Source: Epichloe hybrida
Taxonomy: Eukaryota > Ascomycota > Sordariomycetes > Hypocreales > Clavicipitaceae
DNA: 64,000 bases
Assembly: GCA_019022495.1 (NCBI GenBank)
Contig: JAFEKR010000042.1
Span: forward strand, 248,001-312,000
Direction: 5' to 3'
Under the pieces are notes generated by a model. The model searched no databases, was not told the origin of the DNA, and saw only the letters and a list, made by a program, of their open reading frames with translations. Below are positions 48,701 to 62,071 of the stretch, piece after piece; the first letter of the stretch is position 1; each line of letters starts with the position of its first letter. The position numbers and the translations under genes were made by a program.

Positions 48701-51700
48701 ATGGATCCAGGTCCAAACGGCAAACGCCCTCGTTTTGGCTCTTGGTCTGCCTCTGCTCCGACCGGGACTTCTCTTCTCCTTCCTCAAAGTTCAATAACTC
48801 CACGACCTCATCCTGTTCCTCCTCCGCCCCCTTCGACCGCTCATTCACAACATCATTCCGGTCTAAGTCCGTATCAGCAGTCATATCCGCCTCGACCAAG
48901 CGACCACGGGACCGGTCCTCCCTCAAGTCACCATCATCCTCCCGCTCCTCCTCCTCCTCCTCCTCCTACGGGTCAAGGCTCTGCTTCAGGTTCCCTTCCA
49001 GTGGCCGCACATGTTCATGCGCAATCTCATCACTCTGAACTCGACCGAAGACATCTCGAACAGGAAACACTTGCTCCCATGCAAGATCACTTTCGACAGC
49101 CTGGCCCTCCCCCCCAGCAACAACAACAGCAGCAGCAGCAGCATCACCACGATCTAAATCAGCCACCCTCACTGTCACACCCTCCGTATCATCATCAATA
49201 CCCCCCTCGAGACTCTGTGATAAAACGTGAGTCGGGCGACGATAGCCGGCGATCGGACTCGGCTGGAGGCCATGCGCCCGACTCCCTGCCTCATACACCG
49301 CACCCCTTGTCGGCCTCACATCCTCCCCCCCCTCCACATCAAACAGGCGCCTACTCAATCGAGGGCCATCAAAGACACATGGGATACGAAAATGGTTCTT
49401 CGGTGCCTCAAGCTCCCGGAGAATACCGCCCCGCGACATACCCGCATCCCACACCGACGCACCAGACTGCTTACGAGTCTCACTCGACTTATCCCTCCGC
49501 GCCAGAACCGTTCTACTCGGTATACGCTTCATCATCGTCAGCGAAGAAGAAGAATACCAGAGCGTCCCAGGTAATGCACGAACTGCTCTCCAGAGTCTTG
49601 TTCAATCTTCATGAACCACGGGCTTCCCTCTCACTCGGCGCGTGGTGCGACACTTCATAATGGTACTTTATCAACTAACGCACACGGAATGTAGGCATGC
49701 GACCAATGCCGTCAACTCAAGGCTAAGTGTGATGAGACCAAACCATGCAAGACGTGCCGGGATAAAGGCACAGAATGTCGATATCGTGACCCAGTTCCCA
49801 AGGCGTACGTATGCCGCACACCATGTGGTCTTTCCCCCCCCTTCTCTCCCTATTCATTCGGCTCCCGGTATTCCAGTCCAGCAGGTTCTCGACTGACGTT
49901 CTGATGACAGCACGGATAAGGCTCAAGCCGACATTCTCGACGGACTCAGCATGGTACAAAACACCATGGGAAGCTTGATGGATCATGTTCAGCGCTTAGA
50001 GACTCGTCTGGAGGCTCGACTGATGAAGTTGGAATCGTGCGTCAGCCGGTATAATGGCAACCACGTCCAACCAGATCCTATGGCGGAGGATGAGTTTAAG
50101 ACTATGCGACCATCTTCGACCATTCCTGAAGACGAATCTGAAGGGCCTTACTACAATGATGCTCCTCGCGAATACCCAGAACGCGCGACCATGCGACTCA
50201 TGGCAGAAGATGAACTGGAGCAAGAACCCGGCGAGCCAGTACCTCCCGGAGAACCTGCCATACCAATCAACCACACTACGCTGGCTGGCTTACTTCTGAA
50301 ATGGCCCTTGATACGAGATATGGTCAAACCGCACCTGGAAACTGAAGGCATAAGACATGTTACCGAATACCCCATCAGCATTGAACAAAACAGGGGCGTT
50401 TTGATCGTTTACGGCCGTGGGGAAGACTCTCACCCTTCTCGTGTTCCGAGGGAAACGAATCCAGATCATGGTCAGCTGGGTATGGCTGACGATTCCTCCG
50501 ACACGGCATCGTCTTCTCCTGCAGCAGATTGGGGCCACCTGGGCGGGCTGAGTCCAGCGGATCAGGTGGTGGAATACAAAGGTGGTGTTCTCGCCAGCGA
50601 TGGAAACCCCGATTTCAGCGAACACAAAGTCTGGAGCTACGTCAACAGCTTTCAGGACAACATCCTCAACATGCACCCCATCATACAGCCCCGAGCTCTT
50701 CGTGAATGGGTTCAGCATTTTCTAGATACACTGCCCACGAGGTCGACTCGCTCAAAATTCCACAAGGCTCCGGGGGCCGCATTTGCGGTCAACAGCTCCT
50801 CTTCAAATGTGGGCACAGAGATGCCGGGGGCAAAGCGCAAGAGGTCGCCAGTCCCCGACGGATTTGAGTCACCATCAACGCCGAGCGCTGCCAAGTCGGG
50901 CAGGCCAGAAAGATCGATTCATAACGCCCTTGTGCTGACCATACTGGCACTCGGCAAGATTTGCCAATCTAGAGAACGTGTCTCAGACGCTGTGCACCAA
51001 GCTGAAACCAATTCGCAAGGCAGCCCTTGGTCGAGGAACGGTGTGCCTCCATCGCCTGGACAAGGTTCGCCTCCTAGTTTGTCGTCGGGATCCCAACCCT
51101 CGGGACTGGCCTCTCCAAAGGAATCAGAGCGCGGGTTTCAGAGCCGGCGATCCTCCGTTCACGGAAGCGGAGGTGGTACAGCGCGCAATTGTTTAGGCTT
51201 GAAGAAGAATTACGATGCGATTCCCGGGTTAGAATACTTTGCTTTCGCCACGGACATTCTGGGAAACCACGCAGGAGCTTACAAAAACATGAAGCACGTG
51301 TACGCCCTCATCTTTGCAGGATTGTATCACGGGCAACTGGCTCGCCCACTGGAGAGTTTCGCCTTTATTCACCAAGCCAGTCACAAGTTGCAGGTTATTA
51401 TGAGGCCGTATGTGTTGTTTTTTTTTCTTTTTTCTTTTGGTGCTCTTTGACTGCCCGCCCCCACGCCACTCTTTTCACACAAATGAGCCGAAACGCTGAT
51501 CGTTTTCTACAGGAGTCTCGACAAGCTACGTCGAATCAAGCAAACCTTCACGATGATTCAAGATACAAAATACAACCAGCTTGCTCTAACCTTTTGGACA
51601 TGCCTGCAGTTGGAGAGGTGAGCTGAGCTAGCATCCCTGGGGCCTAGTCTGATATCGATCGTGCTTCTTCATGCTAACCGTGAACAACCACAGCGACTTG

Positions 51701-52718
51701 ATCGCAGAAATGCAGCTCCCCCCCTCTGGGCTTCTTTCTTATGAAGAGAACATGCCCCATCCAAACATGAGCATGCTCGAGGGCTTTGACAAGAGGGTGC
51801 TTGATAGTTATCCAGCCCAACTATACCTTCGGACGCATTTGAATAGTATCCATCGCATGTTCTATGCACCGGAAAAGGACGACAAGGAAACTGACACAAG
51901 GGAGCTGGACCCCAAGTTCAACAATGTGGGCTCGGTCGCGGATGCTGTGTCGGATATGAAATGGGTGGCCAAGAGCTTCGCTTTCAAGGAGGACGACCCG
52001 CCGGCTTCGGATCTTCTTGCAGCACGGTTACGTGCTAAGTACTGGGGCGCCCAAGTCATAACCTATCGACCCTTTATTCGTCAAATATTGCAATGGTCGG
52101 ACTCGATGCAAAACCACCCATCAAGTCCAAGTGGATTTGCAGTATCCGAGTTTCGCCAAGGCGTGGCGGCACCTGTCATCGACCCGTCAGCCAGATCTCC
52201 CAAGGAAATTTCCGACGCTGTCAAGGAATACGCGAAACGAGGTATCAAGGCCTTGATTGAAAGCACACGAGCATTCCACGGTCTCCCGCCTGAGCGCCCC
52301 TTGATAACAAACGTCTTTGGGACGGCGCATGCGTAAGTGACAAAGACCCACCACCTGGTTACGATTGATGTGCACAAGACGGGAGGATATACTAATGCAT
52401 CCATTTTGTGTCTCTATCTGCAGTCAATGGGGAAATCTCTTGGTTCTTTCAGCCTGCTCGCAGAATAACGTGCTACGAGAATGGGTGCCCATGGACCTGT
52501 TGCAGGTCTTGTTTAGCCGGACCATCGACTTCTTGAGGCAATCAAGTACAGCAACCAGCTCTCTCAGAACCGACATGCATATTCTTGAGGGCATATCAAG
52601 AGACTTGTTTGGGCGTGCCGGCGTGAGGACGACGGGGAGCTTCTCAAGCAACTCCAGGTTGTATATACCCAAGCTCCCCATGGCGGCGCCACCAACCATG
52701 TCCAACACCCCCAGCTAG
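48701..52718 (+). CDS. Zn2Cys6 transcription factor with fungal-specific regulatory domain
   Basis: Six exons: 48701-49570, 49695-49804, 49911-51407, 51513-51617, 51694-52332 and 52424-52718. They join in frame into 1,171 residues, with standard GT-AG borders. The first 290 residues are Pro/Gln/His/Ser-rich with a Gln run. Exon 2 begins with the binuclear cluster CDQCRQLKAKC, then CKTC and EC (C-X2-C-X6-C-X5-C-X2-C-X6-C, residues 292-318), preceded by basic AKKKNTR. A probable coiled coil follows (MVQNTMGSLMDHVQRLETRL). The C-terminal half has the middle-homology features of the fungal_trans domain (YLRTHLNSIHRMFY; YRPFIRQIL). It is a nuclear regulator of unknown target genes. The 3' end is doubtful: coding-like sequence continues in another frame beyond the stop. 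Confidence 0.85.
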
Positions 52719-55321
52719 TACCGGCAGAAGGCATGCACGATGTTGACGAATCACCATTCCTGGGACTAAAGCCGTCGGATGTATACGTCAGTCAATACGA
52801 TGGTGAATTGTTGTTTTCTCCCATGCTTGAAAGCCTCCTTCAGTTCAAGGTGGGGGGTTTTTGGAGGTTTCGTTCTCTTTTCAGGGGGAGGGGCGCCGGG
52901 TTTGCTTCTTTTGCATCACATCCTTGCCGACATGGCAGTCTCCTCGGAATGGCACTGTTGGCTCCGACGTTGGGGGAGATGCCAGCGACGAAAAGGTACA
53001 AGAAGGATGATGAGCGTGTGTCGGGTTGCCCGCAGGCGTGCCAATTTTCATCCGACGACAAGTCAGACGGTATTTACAGTTCGCCGCCTTTTCTGCTTCT
53101 CTTTCATGGGTGCTGGAAAACTTTGCTCCTCTCTCTCTTATTCTTAATTTTGGGTACATGGCTCTATACTGTCCGATACATACGCTGATAGGCACACGCA
53201 TTCTGTGGCGAAGAAATTGGCTGGAATTATACATTTTCATGTTCCATGGCTTTACTGTTGATTTTTTCCTTCTTTGAATTCTATATGCCTTGTTTCTCTT
53301 TACTATGTGTTTTTGTTTGCAAGTTGTTACTAGGTATTTGGCAGAACACTTGTGCATACCCCAGGCTGGACGTGGAGGACATACCAAGAAGAGGAATGGC
53401 TTGCCTCAGTTTTGTCTTTTTTTCTTTTTCTTTTTTTTCGAAAGGGGGTGGGAGGCATGAGCACTGGCAGTATAAAGGATATGGGAAAAGGGCGTATTAA
53501 ACAGATAGTATACAGTTTTAACCTGCAGGGAGTCTCGACGAGTATGTAATGACTGACTGCATGTCCTTGTTGTATATATGATACCTGCAAGTCCTACCTT
53601 GGGCTGGGTGAATCATGGGGGCGAGTTTAGTTTCCCAGTTTTACGGATTACTGCGCGCGTTATTGACGAAGATGTTGCCATGATGTGCCTGCCATGTGGT
53701 CGCCAGGGTTTCGTTTTCTACTTGATATATACTTTGTACGGGGTAGGCAGAAGTCGCCTAGTAACGATACATATGAATGGATCCATGGGTGGTTTTTTGA
53801 TGCGTGCAATGGATGGGGGGCGTACATGATGGATGTTTAGCAATGGCGGTTCGCTCGCTGCCTTGAAGCGCCAACGTGGGACCTCGGTCGGGTGTCGCTG
53901 ACTGGGTGATGAAGGGTTCCTTGATTTCCATATTGGTCCTCGGCTAATTGATTCGGCTGACGTTTGAGATTTCAGAATGAGGATGATGGATGATGCGACG
54001 TTGATCCCCTTTGCGCGGGACCGGATCGGGTGTGGTTTCACGCAAGGCCTATCCTTAATTCGCGTGATATTAAGCCTGCTGCCTTCTGGTCATGTACTTT
54101 AATCAGTACAGCCTGTCACTCACTGTATTAGAGGGCAGATGGTTGTGCTGTATGATTAGCCTGAATGGCGAAACCCACGTTGTGCAGTTGGTGCGTTGGG
54201 AGGATTTGTGGGTTGATGCCTTTTTAGCCAGTTTGCCGTTTCATGGAAACTTTTTTCTCCGAGATGAGACGCCTTCGGTCCGTATGTATTGCTTGGGGAC
54301 TTTTTCTTTTTTTTTCTTTTTCTCACTCTTCGAAATGACAATGACGGGTGAACTCGGCAACCTTTGCGATGGGAGCAGATGATGCAGGCTTCGGCACAAT
54401 TCATGGACGCAAGCACCCGGTCGGTACAACTACAATACGTTTGTTACATACAGCCCTTCTCTGTCTGTCGCAGTGCCACGGGCGGCAAACAATTGGCCTC
54501 GATGGAACCTGTCAGGCAACACTAAGCACTAGGGTCGGCCGAATGCATGCACGTGTGCGTCCAGGACGAGGCCCTTTCCAGGGAAATGCGCAGACACTAA
54601 TGAGAAAGTCCCGATGGCCGATGGCCCCTTCTTCCCTCTCCCCGAGATCATGCCGAGTCCGCGACCACTTCAAACTCACTTCAAACCCTCCCCCCTCCCT
54701 CCCTCCCAATCCAGGCCCCCTTTTCATTTCTCTCTGTGGGGAGCTTCAGATATTTAAAAAGAAAAAAAAAAAGGTCTCTTTTCCCCCTCTTCATTCAAGG
54801 CCGATGCTGAACGCCCTTCGACGTATGTAGCGCATGCAGTGTCACCGTCGTCCACGCCAATGCGCCTTTCAGCTGCACCTGCCAAGAGCAGCTAGTGCGT
54901 GTATGCCGACAAACATTCTCCGATCCTGCCTGCCATAATCCGTACACGCACAGTAGTAGCCAATAGCCAAGCCTGCCTTCCGGCAATCTCACTGGTCCTC
55001 GGCCGCCGATGGCCCCCCCCCCCCTGTGAAGGCTGCTGCAAGCTGCAAGCCAGCGTCGTGGTAAGCGCCGGGTCGGGTGCGCGGCCAACGACAACAAATT
55101 CCAGTCCACCACGTGCCGTGATGCTATTCTTGTAACAAGGTATTTCCGCTGCTTTTGCATAACGCCGAGTTCCCGCCCTATGATTTAATCGCCTTGGTTT
55201 CCCAGGTGTATATATCAACTCGGCGTCTTGTCCTCCCAAGCGGTAGAAGATTTGCGTTATTTCGACCCGCGTATTGCTTCACACATCTTTCTCTTCCCCC
55301 CCCCCCCGCAAACCCGCCATC
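52719..55321. other. Intergenic, with possible continuation of the Zn2Cys6 frame
   Basis: From about 52622 to 52849 a shifted frame reads like protein (KPSDVYVSQYDGELLFSP); see findings. Beyond that only T-rich and low-complexity sequence is seen up to the DUF3455 gene, including a C run near 55012-55024. Confidence 0.45.
55209..55215 (+). promoter_or_regulatory. TATA-like box of the DUF3455 gene
   Basis: TATATAT lies 107 bp upstream of the start codon, a plausible spacing for a fungal TATA element. A C run (near 55298-55307) lies in the leader. Confidence 0.4.
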
Positions 55322-56139
55322 ATGTTCAAATCAACATGCGTTCTGCTCCTGTCCGCCGCGCTGGTCCTGGTCCCGGGTCTGCCTTCCGCCTCATGCGCGC
55401 CGGGCCACAAAGCTCCAGCTCTTCCCCACATCCACGGCGGTGAGTTTTTTTCTTCGCCTATTATTACCCCGGGGGAGCCAAGCAGTGAAAAAAAAAAAAA
55501 TACAAAAAAAAAACCAAAACGTCTCAAAGCTCATACGTTTGTTTTGCCCCCCCCCCCGCCGGGAACAAAGCCGCCAACCTTCCCCAACCGCCGGCCGGTT
55601 CCAAGCTGCTCCACATCGCGCTCGGCTTCGGCATCCAAAACTACACGTGCGCCGGCGCCGGCTCGCCTCCCTCCTCCACCGGTGCCCTCGCCGTGCTCTA
55701 CGACATCACGAGCCTGTACCCCGGCCGGACGCGCGAGTCCCTCCCGCCAAGCACCTGGGAGGGTCTCCCCTCGCGCGCCCTCTGGTCGCACGACGTGCCC
55801 CTCAACCTCGACCGCTCCGGCTCCGGCGCCTCGCCGACCCGCCCGTTCCCCGACTGCCCCTCGGCCGGAGTGCCCGCCTTCGTCCTCGACAGCGGCAGCG
55901 TCCGCGTCCGCGTCCTCTGCGCCAAGGCGGCGGCCGTCGACGCCCCCGCCGCCGCGGACCCCGGTCCCCAGGGCACCGGCGCCGTGCCCTGGCTCCGCCT
56001 CGACGCCAGGCCCGGCAGCGTCGGCCCCGTCAAGCACGTCTACCGCGTCCTCACCACCGGCGGCAACAGCCACGGCTGCCGGGACGCCCGAGCCCAGGAC
56101 AGCACCTGCTACGCTACCATGTACTGGTTCTTCGGGTAG
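55322..56139 (+). CDS. Secreted DUF3455 family protein
   Basis: Two exons, 55322-55439 and 55571-56139, give 228 residues; the 131-bp intron (GTGAGT...CAAAG) joins HIHG to AANLPQPP in frame. The N-terminus MFKSTCVLLLSAALVLVPGL is a signal peptide, likely cut near residue 25. The mature part shows the DUF3455 pattern: LLHIALGFGIQNYTC, ALAVLYDITSLYP, a VPAFVLD block, VPWLRLDARPG, VYRVLTTGGNSHGC and the terminal YATMYWFFG. The family is common in fungi as small secreted proteins; some members are annotated as malate dehydrogenase-like without support. Molecular function is unknown. The second exon is very GC-rich in third positions. Confidence 0.85.
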
Positions 56140-56836
56140 CGCCCATGTACATACTTGCTTGTTCGGGGCAGGTCCACTATCCGGGTGGCGCCCACTTTGT
56201 CCAGACAGCCCAGGGAATGATTCCCGCTTTACATATAGCACGCATGGAAGAAGAAAAGGGTACTTTAAAGAGGAGGGACGGCGGACATGGATGCAATTCT
56301 TTTCCCTCAAATCTCTTCTCTTACACCATCCACGGACAAACGTGTCCCTCCCTCCCAATGATTCCATCTTCGTTTGCCGCCTTGGCAAAAAACTCCAACT
56401 TGTATATATTCAGGCACGTCAATCTCATTCCTGCCTCGTTCCATCACATGACGCCACACCACGCCTTGCCAGGAAAACGCAATTTGACGCTTGACACAAC
56501 TTGACGTGGTTTGGTGTCGTGGCCAGTACATCCTTTGGCACCAGACATTTCGTCACCCAAGTGTAAGAGAGGCTACAAAAACAATTGTTACTAAACCTTG
56601 CGTTTACGAGCTAATTACGACACGTTTTTCATCTTCATGTTTGGTGCATCACTGGCTACAAGAGCCGGGCAAATCATGTGAAAGCCCCGAGTCGTAGACT
56701 ATTGCCATGCCAATCGCTTGCCTATTGACCCCCCCTTCAGACTCATCAATCTAGTTCCGTCTCATGTACCCACCTTTTTTTTTTTCTCTCTCTCCATTGT
56801 AGGAGATGACCAGGCGGCTGGGTCAATCTCAATATT
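56140..56836. other. Convergent intergenic region
   Basis: 3' flanks of the DUF3455 gene and the MAP kinase gene, which run towards each other. No coding signal is seen. A T tract lies near 56776-56785. Confidence 0.5.
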
Positions 56837-58510
<1,674 letters not shown>

Positions 58511-58846
58511 GGCTACCTGTGTCTTGGCGCAGAGCGAGCTGCACGTTCGGACGGTTGTGTCGAAGCGTCGAAGCGTCGAAGCGTCGAAGCGGGGGCGAAA
58601 GGGCGCTGAGGGGGAAAGCTTGGGCGGGGACAGCTTTTTGTACCGAGAGATCTGACAGCGCAGGTCGGCATTTGGGCCCGACGGCTCAACTTGTCGAGTT
58701 ACATGTATGTACGGATTACACACTCTATGTACATAAACTGTCGCCCCTGCCTCATCAATTCACCAGTGTTTCGACCATTTTATACTTATTGCATCGTCTA
58801 TGCATCATCATCCCACCATTCGGAACAAAAACACCCTCAATACGCA
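58511..58846 (-). promoter_or_regulatory. Short promoter/leader of the MAP kinase gene
   Basis: Only 336 bp separate the MAP kinase start from the upstream phosphatase stop on the same strand, so the promoter must lie here or overlap the phosphatase 3' end. Confidence 0.4.
58561..58591. repeat. 8-bp tandem repeat in the MAP kinase leader
   Basis: The unit CGAAGCGT is repeated almost four times, 50-80 bp upstream of the start codon. Confidence 0.85.
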
Positions 58847-59528
58847 CTACTCGCCTACCACATCCTTGAGGAAATTCTTGGAAAACCGACTGCACTGCTC
58901 AAATGCCTTCTCGAACCCATCTCGCCCGCCATAATAGGGATCATTCACAATCTCCGCTTTGCCCGTGCCGCTAAACTCCCCAAACAGCATCACCTTGGCC
59001 TTGGCGTCCGGGCAGCCCTTCTGCAGACGGTTCAAATCCGAGAGATTCGATCGATCCATGGCAAACACGTAGTCAAAGGAATCAAAATCGCTCGTTTTGA
59101 CCTGTAATTCTCCCACATCGTTAGTCTCTTGTGACTGCATCCCCCCCCCCCCCCTCCCTTGCTATCACAGGGACTTACACGGCGCGCGGCGTGATCGTAA
59201 CCCGTAATGCCATTGTCTTCGAGCGTAGAAAGGGTCCTCGAGTCCGGTCCGTCGCCGGCATGGTACGCAGCTGCATCGGTGAGCGGACGGCCCGTCAGTT
59301 TTCGGGTTTCACCAAGTTCGATAATTTTTTTATGCCGCGCGACGCGTGGCAGCAGCGAATGGCCATTCTCGAGGGGGTCGTTGCCTTACCTGTTCCGCAG
59401 GAGTCAATCTTGCCAATCTTCCCCTTGTACTGCGGCTGCTTGGCGAGGTTCTGGAAGATGCCCTCTGCCATGGTCGATCGGCAGATATTGCCTAGGCAGA
59501 CGAAGAGGACGGACACGGGCTCTGCCAT
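58847..59528 (-). CDS. ltp1: Low-molecular-weight protein tyrosine phosphatase
   Basis: Three exons on the minus strand: 59528-59390, 59270-59179 and 59101-58847, give 161 residues, the normal size of the family. The P-loop FVCLGNICRS carries nucleophile Cys11 and Arg17 (CX5R), and the general acid Asp131 lies in NDPYYGG. SCGTGAAYHAGDGPDSRT and FAMDRSNLSDL are further LMW-PTP signatures. It removes phosphate from phosphotyrosine proteins in the cytosol. Intron 2 (77 bp) contains a run of about 12 C. The gene lies directly upstream of the MAP kinase gene on the same strand. Yeast Ltp1 and fission yeast Stp1 are the named relatives. Confidence 0.93.
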
Positions 59529-60266
59529 CTTGGATGTGCGTAGAGTGAATGGATGGCGAGAAGCCTGGGAGACGGGCTTGTTTTCTCTTGGAAATGCCCC
59601 CCTCCGCCAACAAAACGATGGAATGTTGGATGGAAGGAGGTCTGCGGACTGAATTGAAACGAAACGGACGACTGAGGAACAAGCTCTGGTGCACGGCGGA
59701 CCCACATCCTTGCGAGCTCTTTGACGTCAGCTGAAAATCCAGTGGCTTTGGGATTCCGCTTCTCATTTCACTCCTTGTTTTATGCTGTCATAGGTACAAT
59801 CTTCAAAGGGAAATTCGCTCGACATTTGTTCTACCAAGGCCACGGGTGGCATTATACAATCTTGCTTACCAGCTTGATGATAGACACTGTCTTCAGGCTG
59901 TGTCACACGCAGACTAGTTAGTCAAGCGTCCCCGACTGATTGACGAATTTTGAGAAATTTTGTATTTTCGCTTTCAACCTATTCCCTACAAATCCACCCG
60001 TGAGCCTTCTTCAGGATACTATGTCCTGATGTTCAGGATTCCCACAAATTCCTCGCACTCTACCGACTCGACCCATGTCCCCCCAAAACCCAGAGGTGAT
60101 ACAGAAGAAGAAGAAAAGACACGAAGCGCCTTGCTAAAGAGATGAGATGTTTTACAGTAAGGATAGGATCTCCATGGTCATGGAGAGGTAGTCGTTGATG
60201 TGTGTGGGTATGGCCGCACGCGACGAGTGACCCAGCTTGTCATGTACAATAATACAGTGGCTTGAA
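59529..60266. other. Intergenic region between phosphatase and PRELI-like genes
   Basis: It should hold the phosphatase promoter and the 3' end of the PRELI-like gene (both minus strand). No other coding signal is seen. Confidence 0.5.
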
Positions 60267-60968
60267 TCAAGCACCGAGCGCCTGTCGCTGTCGTTCTCTC
60301 CGCAGCGTCTCCAGCACCCCAATCACGCCGTTGTTGCGGATTCGCTCCAGTACGAGTCGCATGCCGTCGCGGCTCTTGCCAAGCTGGTCGAGCGTCTTGG
60401 TAGAAGCGACGCTCTCGATGCTCCGCTGGATGCCCTTAGTACCCCATCCACCGATAATTCCGGATATGAAACCACCCTCCTGGTGAGCTTGTCCAAATTT
60501 TCCTCGGATCTTTTCGCCCAGTCTCGACCGGAATATCACCGACGTGGTCACGTCGGTCTGGCTCGCCATGTTCTCGACCGGAAGTTTGAAATTTTGTTGC
60601 TCGACGACGGAGAGAATACCAGTGAAATTGAGGTTTCGACTTTCCGTCTGCATCCATCCCTCTTTGATGTCGACGACACTCGTCTCCAAAATGTACGAAG
60701 CTTTGTCGCCACCGTTGCCACCTGTGACACTGCCAGGGAGCATTTTGAAAACGGCGCCTGGCATGCGACTCTTCTTCAGGTGAATCCTGGTGGTGTGGAG
60801 CCTTTGTGTCTCGGGGTCGACATGGCTGGAGATGGTATCGGTGCTCAAGACATGGGCGGCGAAGGGATTGAGCTGGGGGGAGGAGTAGCGGAGGAAGTAG
60901 GCGAGAGTGACGGTGGGAAACGGGTGAGAATATTGATGAGCGGTGGTATGCGTGAGAACCATTGCCAC
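60267..60968 (-). CDS. PRELI/MSF1-domain protein (Ups-like mitochondrial lipid transfer)
   Basis: Intronless frame of 233 residues. The N-terminal block YSHPFPTVTLAYFLRY and the ATHVLSTDTI-like AAHVLSTDTI, followed by RLHTTRIHLKKSRMP, YILETSVVDIKEGWM and TESRNLNFTGILSVVE, are the successive conserved strands of the PRELI domain. Ups1/Ups2-type proteins move phosphatidic acid or phosphatidylserine across the mitochondrial intermembrane space with Mdm35. The C-terminal part, RDGMRLVLERIRNNGVIGVLE, is the tail helix seen in filamentous fungi. Which Ups paralogue it matches cannot be decided. The true start may be the second Met (60962), since relatives tend to begin with MV. Confidence 0.83.
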   Translation of the reverse strand: MAMVLTHTTAHQYSHPFPTVTLAYFLRYSSPQLNPFAAHVLSTDTISSHVDPETQRLHTTRIHLKKSRMPGAVFKMLPGSVTGGNGGDKASYILETSVVDIKEGWMQTESRNLNFTGILSVVEQQNFKLPVENMASQTDVTTSVIFRSRLGEKIRGKFGQAHQEGGFISGIIGGWGTKGIQRSIESVASTKTLDQLGKSRDGMRLVLERIRNNGVIGVLETLRRERQRQALGA

Positions 60969-62071
60969 CGACGCGTGTTGTAGTATTCGGGAGGCAAAAA
61001 AGGCTGTTTGGCTGTAGCTGTGGTGATTCTTGTCGATGTCAATGTCGAAACGTTGCTGCTTGGATATGTGCGGCCCTTGAGCTCAACCGAAGATGCTGGA
61101 GCAGGTTAGTGACCACAACCAAGGTTAGAACCTAGTCCTTGGCGCCCGTGCGAATTTTGCAAGGCAGGATCGTACGAGTTGAAGGGAAAAGCAATCAAAT
61201 AATAGCCTCAAACGATCAGACTTGCTGCAACTTGAAGCCAGTAATAGCCACTTGATGGCAGAGAACGGATGGGGGAGAAGAGTTGGAGGAGGGCGAATAA
61301 GTAATACTGGCACGAGACGAGCTGATTGGTCGTCAGAGCGGGGAGAGCTGCGGGAAAGCAAGAGCTAATTCAACACGTGATTTCTTGCTTAGGTAGGGGT
61401 GGAGACCACTGCTTCACCGAGCTCTCTCATTGGACATTGCCGCTCGCAGCCGGCAATGCGATGTACATGTATTATTAAGTTTCGTCGTTACCCTTTGACA
61501 AATTGAGGCGCAGGTGATGATGCCCATATATGTTCAGACCGCGGGGCCGTTGGTCTGCAAAAGCTGATCGAATATGCTTCTACTATGACAATACCTACAT
61601 GATGTCTCGTCATATAGTGATCACGTGCGAACAATCGATGCAAGGCATCAATGTTTCTTTGGAGGTACCTAGCTTTCCAACGATCAACTTTGTTATCAGT
61701 CTGGTTTGAACCACATCCGACATCACAAGTCGTATGAAAGTAGTAGTCTAAGGTGGGGGATCAGCTTGGAACAAAGCCAAGATGGGTTTGTCGTACATTT
61801 ATTATTATGTAGACTTCCGGGGTGTATCTAGGCCGGCTCCGGTTATCGGGTGGTTATCGGCGCGCCCCGCCAAACCGCCGCACGACATCGCATCCAACAC
61901 GCGAAACCTTTTCAGCTTCTGTTGACCGGCCGAACATTGCGCAACAGGCACGATCATCTGGCGTTCCAGAAGACAGCCTGTGAGGAATACATCGCCCTCT
62001 CAGTGCAGCAGACCCGCCGTCTGCGTCCAGCACCAATCGACGAGTGATTCCCTACTGTTTCAACTACAGCC
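60969..62071. other. Divergent intergenic region, PRELI-like gene / homoserine kinase
   Basis: 1.1 kb between divergent start codons, with no supported gene. An exact TGASTCA (Gcn4/Cpc1) site was not noticed near the kinase start. Confidence 0.45.
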
